This document shows positions 10,501 to 14,415 of a stretch of DNA of 14,415 nt, piece by piece. The stretch lies in assembly GCA_019155205.2 (NCBI GenBank), contig JAHNZQ020000004.1, positions 3,236,931-3,251,345 of the forward strand, read 5' to 3'. A model generated the notes under the pieces. The model made no database searches. It was not told the origin of the DNA and saw only the letters and a program-made list of their open reading frames with translations. A program made the position numbers and the translations under genes. Every line of letters begins with the position of its first letter. Position 1 is the first letter of the stretch. The DNA is from Gracilaria vermiculophylla (taxonomy: Eukaryota > Rhodophyta > Florideophyceae > Gracilariales > Gracilariaceae).

Positions 10501-11416
10501 GGGTGGTGGCGGTTTCGGCGCGTGGTGGCCAACCGGCACTTGGCGAGTGCGTCGTGCGCGCTTGTGGCCCACCCATTTGGGTGTAAGCATTGCCCGGGCG
10601 GCCACAGAGCGCTTGCGCGGGTTTGTGCACGCGCTGCGGTTGGTTGGAGGCCCTGACAGTGCAGGCGCCTGGCGAGGTTGTGTGGCGTCGTGCCGTGGCC
10701 TCTTGTGCGTCCTCCGCGATCGGCACGGCGGTCGCCTGCTGAGAGGAAGCCTCATGGAATGCCTGCTCGTGGAGCGGGCGTCGAGCGCACATGGGAGTCG
10801 GCGATGTTCGCGGTTCGGCTGGCGGTGGAGATGCGGTCGCGGGGTGCGGGCTCACTGAGTCCGTCGCGGGGTGCGTCCCGTGGGGCCGGGCGTCGCTTGT
10901 GGAAGGATTGTCGATCGTTCGCTTGCCGGGAGTGAACTGTGGGAGCATGGGGCTGATCTCGGGTTCGCGGTCGCGTCCCGTGTTTGAAGGCGCCGAAGCA
11001 GGTGAGTGTGCAACGGGGGTAGGCGTGCCGGGGAAGTGGGGCGTGGGCAGGGATTTGGAGGCGGAGTTGGGGTGAGAATCCCGTGCGCATGCTGGCGCTT
11101 TGGAAGATGCTTGCTCGTTCCGTTGCTTGCGGGGTGCCGCGGGCACCCGGCCAGTTGCTCGAGATGGGAAATGTCCTGGAGATGCCTCTGCCATCCGTTG
11201 GGGTGGGGTGAGTCGTTTCTCGGGTTGGGCTGCTACTCGACGGGTGGCGGCCCTGTGGTCAGTGCTGAAAGTGGGCTGCCGTCTGTCTGACTGGAGTGGG
11301 AGGGGCCGGCGTCCCTGTGTTCGTTGCGGCTGTGTGTGCGGGGTAGCGGGGGGGGGGGGGGGGGGGGGAGTCATGCGGGAGGGGTGTGGAGATTGTGAGC
11401 CGACCGGGTTACTCAT
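4502..11416 (-). CDS. ORF2: APE endonuclease + reverse transcriptase with giant repeat-rich N-terminus
   Basis: This 2304-aa protein would carry out target-primed reverse transcription: it nicks DNA and copies the element RNA from the exposed 3' end. Residues 1 to ~1255 are low-complexity (Pro, Thr, Ala, His, Arg) with a seven-proline run near residue 17 and ~69-aa repeats from about 315 to 1170. The endonuclease follows: LWNCRGA (Asn1262), LTETWL (Glu1292), RAGGGLAVH, GDFNARHPTWD (Asp1403, Asn1405) and SDHHLVL (Asp1477, His1478). The RT shows KAPGPDG (~1704), YRPIALL, the Q-GYRARVSTEDA block, LDITGAFDSA (Asp1826), VGVPQGDSASPLLFN, CYCDD (Tyr1919, Asp1921, Asp1922) and EAVYLGVTL. No RNase H domain or CCHC knuckle is evident in the C-terminal ~300 residues. 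The start is chosen because its ATG overlaps the ORF1 stop. A typical LINE ORF2 places APE near residue 1, so the extension is highly unusual. The catalytic assignment is firm, and the role of the N-terminus is unknown. Confidence 0.95.
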   Translation of the reverse strand: MSNPVGSQSPHPSRMTPPPPPPPATPHTQPQRTQGRRPLPLQSDRRQPTFSTDHRAATRRVAAQPEKRLTPPQRMAEASPGHFPSRATGRVPAAPRKQRNEQASSKAPACARDSHPNSASKSLPTPHFPGTPTPVAHSPASAPSNTGRDREPEISPMLPQFTPGKRTIDNPSTSDARPHGTHPATDSVSPHPATASPPPAEPRTSPTPMCARRPLHEQAFHEASSQQATAVPIAEDAQEATARRHTTSPGACTVRASNQPQRVHKPAQALCGRPGNAYTQMGGPQARTTHSPSAGWPPRAETATTLPEAGGATTRHHPPTGADTDDRGGSERSHLPRSTRAAHPGGGTPTERTASLSRKPGVSPAIAPRTPHAHANASRNHEVSQHDPASGGAPSTALPDSVNPPPTAHTGPSAPERGPHIARTLATHPHLAPGRATTARHDTPSEAGKATTRHHPSNGHATADLGGSDRSHRPRSTRAIHPDGDTPTERPASFAQEHGITPASAPRTPTAHAHRSRRAPQHDPATSGAPTDILPAPARPPPTAHAGELAQEGGPHIAPTIATRPDPSCTYTATTRNVTPPAVGWATTRHHHPPPGAATDDLGDSNCPRRPRSTRAAPPDGDITAEHTASPPWKQGVSPALAPCNLHAHAYRSRRVAPHDPAIDGVPAAIPPASACPPPTAHTGEPARESGPRIARALATRPHLSPNCTTTAQHATPPEAGRVTTQHHPQNGDATDDLGDSDRSRRPLSPRTAHPDGEPPIEHTTPIAQKHSGSPALTPRTPLGHRGRTATRHDPAPGRAPAAASPASAHSPPTAHTGSADREYAPHLALATRRHPQPNGIPTSRPAPVSGTASAISLPAPGRSAHPCPPHTTQTRPEDPTTRAGAVARAWDLPPARTPHQPQVHRCSQAAPPASATGEALATARCASARPLRPCPPRVTSIGAPTPTEQPSSVARACDSHLAQAPRLPPTHQRAIPAPHVSAPDGAPTVVIDDSAAFARPPYPRPPRSPQPGAGIPTHPSTEIGQGCGAQLAISTRLRRAHHRTRTAPHSPATRGTSVAVSSAPPHPSRPRPFCTQQQEAGTTTTPTRAAVRQRCSHPASTPRPQLAHYSPTSAQPHPATGGVSEPDSPVSPHPLRSSQPRPPHPGRDPLTNFTGIAAREHGSPLTHAPRLPVHQRATTAPPSHAHNAASAANFSPSASPPCLPQEAPLAGQHLPPQAPTEHPVRRTPPPLPCAPNGTSARRSAPPPPYDNDERFRLALWNCRGALTSRQGCQAATRAQALLQIDILALTETWLRNSNIPDGLSGDTTIQHLRYHSLPGVRTDRRHRAGGGLAVHSTPDMHTTYLNCRSQEGCQLLALRLRRHKLVTVILLYLRPLTPPATLDVFLQDVIRLSTEHTVVLGDFNARHPTWDRSKTVNRHGRMLATWAALHNFGIHAPPSATFCQGNRTSTVDLFLTRGCSAKNTRLAHGAWTRLSDHHLVLTDIIVPRRTGPTWQVSRGRQREKNHQTKAIHHYDTHLPRITKRLDTVTNTEDFEQATAELIHAIKSPFLVRARPKPPRFRSGWTRALDQRSRTQRKLARWLARNPDAPDNLTKRRELSNMTRELQREYRRRKRRIHKRRLQELSHKDPNDIAFETLRIHKEEQRDPFHTAPIPNTELEPTAFTRHMESKQVHDAQLPLQPFIPPPDFRSRLEGAILRSKTQKAPGPDGLTNDMLRLSPRNMSGVLDALWRKVGTLCYLPTALRTGWFAPLYKKGDRSQPNSYRPIALLSVLRKIIASAIGSLLQEQFEYSRYQWGYRARVSTEDAIAHAHSKIKDGASHIAVLDITGAFDSARRDTIMKELNGKVSSTISSMSQALLANTRSYTRGYPEDREGVELTVGVPQGDSASPLLFNVFMETLLRDFDPQHTHWGACAASCYCDDVVLLETSASRLQNKLDMATAWALNHSMTWNTDKSVVLTDAGNRLTLNGSQLNTVDEAVYLGVTLTRRGVSPTQQTRRAHQARDRLHSLARTCKRYGIRDMRVKTNLVRCVIYPLADYGLELTNHTPPLIAALTRLDQAVLRWILSLKGRLDPLRLGLLMGLNGHEERRIARLESWCKRRLRAVTEVEDVTEHGGTPAQQRELVTRNAQWSQTRTYETTYEHQRHSPIDTLRARDEQDYFSQRTTKRRTMRIHALNRNRVRKLPDPKPGATPGFWHKRLRDIDRRVYAMWLMNTIPHQHISQSGTNRTELTTLKALLESRTWTEQQARAAQKLLQDIASALRPPQRTGTPARHSRHSQPRQTTTTRPSPQLRPDQHFPSPDSN
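7900..10470 (-). repeat. Degenerate coding tandem repeat, ~207-bp unit with ~410-bp dimers, inside ORF2
   Basis: Four diverged copies of a protein block of the form TTRHHP...DLGGSDRS-RPRSTRA (variants included) lie around 10446, 10030, 9617 and 9207, about 410-416 bp apart. A second marker, CCGGTGTGTGCGG-like on the plus strand, recurs near 10185, 9777, 9366 and 8964. Further toward the catalytic domains the period halves: PRPP/RPCPP-type blocks recur near 8800, 8595, 8387, 8183 and 7972, about 204-211 bp apart. The spacing is therefore ~69 codons, doubled to ~138 codons in the older-to-newer dimeric part, or roughly twelve basic units in all. Spacings stay close to multiples of three, so the frame is preserved, which is consistent with a translated, expanding region. 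Confidence 0.8.
11348..11368 (-). repeat. C21 homopolymer in the ORF2 coding strand
   Basis: Twenty-one consecutive G on the plus strand read as CCC x7 in ORF2, coding seven prolines at about residues 17-23, just after Met15-Thr16. The length is exactly 7 codons, so the frame is kept in this sequence. Slippage by one base here would separate the ORF2 start from nearly the whole protein. It could also hide a sequencing or assembly length error. Confidence 0.95.
11409..11416 (-). promoter_or_regulatory. ORF1 stop / ORF2 start overlap (ATGAGTAA)
   Basis: In the minus strand ATGAGTAA contains the ORF2 start ATG (11416-11414) and the ORF1 stop TAA (11411-11409). The two frames therefore differ by one and share 8 bases. 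Translational coupling through overlapping stop-start codons is established for some LINEs (UAAUG in SART1), and a termination-reinitiation mechanism is inferred here. It also fixes the start of ORF2 and so supports translation of the long N-terminal extension. Confidence 0.8.
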
Positions 11417-14144
11417 TGATGAATCGGGTTGCCGGCGTCGAGGCTGGGAAGGTCATGCTGTGGTTCTCGACAGTATCTGCGTGTCTGGCCTCGGTGGGTA
11501 CCTGCTCGCTGCCACTAGGATGAACATTGTTCCGAGTATGGACATGCGACGGTGACGTGGTGTCTACTTCCATGGATGCGTCCGCCGCGACCGTCTTCAT
11601 GTCAGCGATGTCAGGCTCGTCTTCGTGATTCGCTGCCTCGTCTTCAGTGGGGAGGGAGTCCAGGCGTGTGCCCGGCGGGGGGGCGAGGGTTGCGGGTGGG
11701 CCGGGGCGCGCTGCCCCGGCTATCGTGCGTGTTCCGGTCTGGCCGGGGCTGTGCGCCGCGTGTGGGATGGGGACGAGTTCATCCTCCGCTGCCGTGTGGG
11801 TCTCCCGAGGAGGGGTGCGCTCCGGGGGTGTTCTGCCAGTCCGTTGCTTCTGCAGAGCTCGGGGTCGTGTGCGCTGATCGGAGGGAGGTCGCCGGGCTTG
11901 CGGGGAGCCAGTGCTTGGGCGACGCCGCTTTCGCGTGATCAGAACGAAGCCGTCCGGGGTCTGCCTGGGAGTTTCCGCCTCTGAGTCCGTGGTCGAGTCT
12001 GTGTCGGCGCCGCTCGGTGCCGGCTCGAAGTCGGGGTCCGGGGACTGGGTGTCCGCGCGCGGTGTGCTAGCTGGTGCGTCCCGGCGTTGTTGCTGGGCTT
12101 CACGTAATTGCTGGTCCTTCGCACGTCCCGCCTCGGTGAATACTGCTGGGAATCGGGCCTGGAGTCTCTTCGCGGCCTCCGCGTACCAACGTTGAGCCAC
12201 CGGGTGCGGGCTGGTTTGTTGACGCATGTATCTCCCCATGCAGGCCGACGCGTTCCGATGGATGTTGTCCTCGGTGCTGAGCGCGCCGTCCTGGAAACGT
12301 GAGTCCATGACGGGGTCCATATCTTCGAGCTGGCGGTATCCGAGCGCTCGGAGGGTTACGATGAGGCGATCCGCCAGGTTTTCATGGACGATGATTTCAG
12401 TTACGCCGCGGCCGATGAACGATATGTTGAAGAGCGCGCGTAGCGGGATGGCGTGCGAGAAGGCTTTGCGATACTGACTGATTGGACCTCTTTTGATTCC
12501 TGCGAAGTATAGCGCGAGCGGGCGAGCGTTGCGAATCCAGGGCGGGGTGGGTGCGAGCTCTGCTTGCTTCAGGGCTTCCCGGGTTTGGCTGATGCGGTCC
12601 CGTGTGCTGGGTTCCAGGTTCTTCAGCACGGGGCCGGGTGCAGCTGCGATTTGAGCCCAGGACTTGCGCGGCTGGTGCTGGTGCGGGTCCATCGGGGGCT
12701 GCAGGCCGGGTTGGGGCTCCGGGGCTGTCTGGACGGCGTTCTCTCCTCCATCGGTGTCGATCCGGGGTGCGGGCGCGGGGTGTGGGTGGTGGGGATTCAC
12801 TCTGGGACGGAGAGCGTGGAGGTCGCGGATGAGGCGGTTGTTCTCCGCGCGGAGGGCAGCCACCTCCTGTCGGAGGGTACGCAGCTCTTGAGCGATGATG
12901 GCGGGGTTGTTGGCCGGTGCGGTATGGTGGTTCGGGACTGCGTCGGTGCGAGGTTCGGCCGGTGCTGCGTGGCGGTCTTGCGCACCCAGGGATGGGTGTG
13001 TGTTGTGGTTTCGGAGCGCGTGGCGGAGATCCAGGAGTACTTCTTCGAGGGTTTGCATGCGGTGGTCAAGACGAGCGGTGTGATCCTGGAGGGCGGAGTC
13101 GACATATGCGCGGAGGGTCTGGGAGGGGAGCGGGCCGTGCGCAGCGGGGGTTCCTTCCGGAGCCGGGCGGATGCTATGGGGTGCGATCGTGTGCTTTGCG
13201 ACGAGGTTGTGGAGTTTGGAACCTGTGGTCTTCTTGCCGCAGGCGTTACATTTGGCGGCATGAAGCTGCGGGTTGGTTGGAGCTCTACCGTTGAGTGTCA
13301 GCGTGTCCGTAGCGCCACAACCTGGGCAGGGGATGAGGTGCCTGGCAAGATGGAGTTGCTTACGAAACGTGCTGTCCTCAGGGGGTTGGGGAGTAGACGC
13401 ATGTGCCTTGTTGACCTGGGAGAGTAGGGTTGGCCCTGTTGTGGCTAGGTGGCAGGAGCGGCATCGTGCGGCGTGTATCTCCGGGTCACTCCAGTCTACC
13501 TCCAGTTGGAGCTGTCCCGTAGTCTGGCAGCCGCGGCATGTTAGGTTCATCGCGACTTGTTGAAATTTGTCTTCCAGCTCGTGATTGGCGACCACTGCAT
13601 GGTGTGCTCCGCTGGTCGCTGTGTCGTCCAGGCCTGGGTTGTCCGCCATGTCCACATCTTCCTGCGCGGGGGATGACAGTCGGCGAGGCGTAGAGGCGGG
13701 GGTGGGGAATCGTAGCGTGCGGTTGACGTCCGAGCGCGATAGGACGTGGTTGGGGACTGCATTCTCCTCTTCCGCGATTTCGATGTCATGACTGCGGTCG
13801 CGCGGTTCGGCGGGCGTCGTGATGCTTGCCCTCTCCCGGTGAGAGGGGCGGTCGGTCGTGCTGAGGTCGGGGAGGCGGGAGGTTGAGGAGATCGGCTGTG
13901 AGGATCGGCGCGAGGGGCGGGAGGGGTCCACTCGGGGAAGATGGACAGGCCGGGGGGTTACCGAGGAGGCAACCGATCGGCCACGTGTGTCTATCCCGGC
14001 ACGCTGATTGGTGCCGCCGCGAACAGCCCGCACCGTCGTCGCTATCGTAGCCGTACGGAGCCTCTCCGTCGGCTTCTCGCCCGTGGTTTTCGTCGCTCGC
14101 CGCGCCGTCTTCGCGCCGCTGTCGCGCCTGTGAGCGCGCAACAT
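11409..14144 (-). CDS. ORF1: zinc-ribbon / coiled-coil RNA-binding protein of the LINE
   Basis: This 911-aa protein is probably the structural, RNA-binding partner of ORF2 in the retrotransposition particle. The N-terminal ~195 residues are Arg/Thr/Ser-rich and basic. Two similar zinc-ribbon-like modules follow: C203xxC206-x21-C228xxC231 and C273xxC276-x22-C299xxC302, each with HAA(R/K)C near the second pair and TTG after it, so they look like an internal duplication. Heptad-type segments occur near 345-378 (RLDHRMQTLEEVLLDLRHAL) and 410-445 (ELRTLRQEVAALRAENNRL), suggesting oligomerisation as in L1 ORF1p. Residues ~545-602 (LYFAGIKRGPIS through LIVTLRALGY) resemble an RRM-like or PRE-type core. 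The remainder is Pro/Ser/Thr-rich, with a basic RKRRRPS patch near 737 that could be a nuclear signal. The ATG at 14144 is the first in frame after an in-frame TAA about 55 nt upstream. The RRM assignment is inference. Confidence 0.9.
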   Translation of the reverse strand: MLRAHRRDSGAKTARRATKTTGEKPTERLRTATIATTVRAVRGGTNQRAGIDTRGRSVASSVTPRPVHLPRVDPSRPSRRSSQPISSTSRLPDLSTTDRPSHRERASITTPAEPRDRSHDIEIAEEENAVPNHVLSRSDVNRTLRFPTPASTPRRLSSPAQEDVDMADNPGLDDTATSGAHHAVVANHELEDKFQQVAMNLTCRGCQTTGQLQLEVDWSDPEIHAARCRSCHLATTGPTLLSQVNKAHASTPQPPEDSTFRKQLHLARHLIPCPGCGATDTLTLNGRAPTNPQLHAAKCNACGKKTTGSKLHNLVAKHTIAPHSIRPAPEGTPAAHGPLPSQTLRAYVDSALQDHTARLDHRMQTLEEVLLDLRHALRNHNTHPSLGAQDRHAAPAEPRTDAVPNHHTAPANNPAIIAQELRTLRQEVAALRAENNRLIRDLHALRPRVNPHHPHPAPAPRIDTDGGENAVQTAPEPQPGLQPPMDPHQHQPRKSWAQIAAAPGPVLKNLEPSTRDRISQTREALKQAELAPTPPWIRNARPLALYFAGIKRGPISQYRKAFSHAIPLRALFNISFIGRGVTEIIVHENLADRLIVTLRALGYRQLEDMDPVMDSRFQDGALSTEDNIHRNASACMGRYMRQQTSPHPVAQRWYAEAAKRLQARFPAVFTEAGRAKDQQLREAQQQRRDAPASTPRADTQSPDPDFEPAPSGADTDSTTDSEAETPRQTPDGFVLITRKRRRPSTGSPQARRPPSDQRTRPRALQKQRTGRTPPERTPPRETHTAAEDELVPIPHAAHSPGQTGTRTIAGAARPGPPATLAPPPGTRLDSLPTEDEAANHEDEPDIADMKTVAADASMEVDTTSPSHVHTRNNVHPSGSEQVPTEARHADTVENHSMTFPASTPATRFINE

Positions 14145-14209
14145 CGCCGCAAAGTAGGTAGGGGCGTAGAGTAGGGTCAGTAAAAGCGGATTGCGTACTT
14201 ATTTTGGCT
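14145..14209 (-). other. 5' leader of the retrotransposon
   Basis: Only about 65 bp separate the ORF1 ATG from the resumed 28S sequence. An in-frame TAA lies within it near 14200. I see no TATA-like box or other clear promoter element. Either transcription starts at or inside the 28S flank on the antisense strand, an internal promoter lies in ORF1, or this copy is slightly truncated at its 5' end. Confidence 0.75.
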
Positions 14210-14251
14210 TCTAGCGAAACCACAGCCGGGGGAACGGGCCCGGCGAAATCG

Positions 14252-14285
<34 letters not shown>

Positions 14286-14415
14286 TTCTAATTTTGTGGA
14301 GCAAGTTGGGAGGTGTAGCATAGGTGGGAGACTTTATGTCGTCAGTGAAATACCACTACTCCCAATCTTGCTTTACTTACTAGGCAGGTGTGGGTGGGTT
14401 GTCATTTTTTTTGGC
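14210..14415 (+). rRNA. 28S (LSU) rRNA, continuation after the insertion
   Basis: 28S homology resumes at TCTAGCGAAACCACAGCC and continues through GGGGAAAGAAGACCCTG, TTGAGCTTGACTCTA, GTGGGAG and CAGTGAAATACCACTAC, leaving the window inside the gene. Compared with the standard eukaryotic sequence, about 71 nt between GGTAGC (before the element) and TCTAGCG (after it) are missing. The small helix just downstream reads CCGGG...CCCGG where CCAAG...CTTGG is common. This is a paired change, so the flank reflects a host rRNA under structural constraint rather than random decay. Confidence 0.95.

Larger units (their letters stand above)
3731..14209 (-). mobile_element. APE-type non-LTR retrotransposon (LINE) inserted antisense in 28S rDNA
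   Basis: This block of about 10.48 kb interrupts 28S and is transcribed, if at all, against the rRNA. In its own sense it has a ~65-nt 5' leader, ORF1 with zinc ribbons and coiled coils, an 8-base overlap, ORF2 with APE endonuclease and reverse transcriptase, and a ~770-nt 3' UTR with a terminal hairpin. There are no long terminal repeats, no integrase, no poly(A) tail and no visible target-site duplication. Both large ORFs are intact, suggesting a young and possibly mobile copy. Known APE-type rDNA elements such as R1 sit in the rRNA sense direction, whereas this one is reversed. I do not assign it to a named clade. At over 10 kb it is long for a LINE, mainly because of the extended N-terminus of ORF2. 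Confidence 0.93.

Noticed and set aside
12564..13427. 287-aa plus-strand open frame opposite ORF1
   Set aside because: It is antisense to the zinc-ribbon and coiled-coil region. The ORF1 frame explains the conserved cysteines and heptads, and the plus frame shows no domain.
3725..14215. Target-site duplication or long terminal repeats flanking the element
   Set aside because: The sequences at the two junctions do not repeat each other. The right flank resumes at TCTAGCG with no copy of TTAAGGTAGC, and no direct terminal repeats are visible.

Overview
This is a eukaryotic nuclear ribosomal DNA unit, read in its sense direction, whose 28S gene is interrupted by a nearly 10.5-kb non-LTR retrotransposon (LINE) lying in the opposite orientation. 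From left to right the rDNA part holds the last ~105 nt of 18S, ITS1 (~525 bp), 5.8S (~160 bp), ITS2 (~745 bp) and about 2.2 kb of the 5' part of 28S. The final ~205 bp are 28S sequence again. The 5.8S and 28S 5' motifs (a 5.8S ending in GTGTCCGTAC, and the GGAGGAAAAGAAACTAACCAGGATTCCC block at the start of 28S) look most like a stramenopile (alga, oomycete or labyrinthulomycete relative). I cannot name the genus, and this assignment comes from remembered conserved motifs only.

The element runs from about 14209 down to about 3731 on the minus strand. Its 5' leader is only ~65 nt. ORF1 (911 aa) carries a tandem pair of CxxC/CxxC zinc ribbons, heptad-like coiled-coil segments and a compact RRM-like block, so it is probably the RNA-binding structural protein. 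ORF2 (2304 aa) overlaps the end of ORF1 by the eight bases ATGAGTAA. It has an apurinic-endonuclease-like (APE) domain and a reverse transcriptase with a YCDD active site. Its catalytic part is preceded by an exceptional ~1255-residue Pro/Thr/Ala/His/Arg-rich extension, much of it built from a degenerate ~69-aa (207-bp) tandem repeat organised partly as ~138-aa (~410-bp) dimers. The ~770-bp 3' UTR contains two separate 8-bp-unit satellites and a 13-bp hairpin close to the 3' end, with no poly(A) tail.

The insertion starts directly after the universally conserved TTAAGGTAGC of 28S, the neighbourhood used by animal R2 elements and by the I-PpoI homing endonuclease. At the other end 28S resumes at TCTAGCGAAACC. 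The ~71 nt that normally separate these two blocks are absent and no target-site duplication is visible, so this 28S copy cannot give a normal rRNA. Both ORFs are uninterrupted over 9.6 kb, which suggests a recently active element. The combination of antisense orientation in 28S, an APE-type nuclease, loss of the target interval and a giant repeat-built ORF2 N-terminus looks like an undescribed rDNA-associated LINE family. Whether it is site-specific cannot be decided from one copy.
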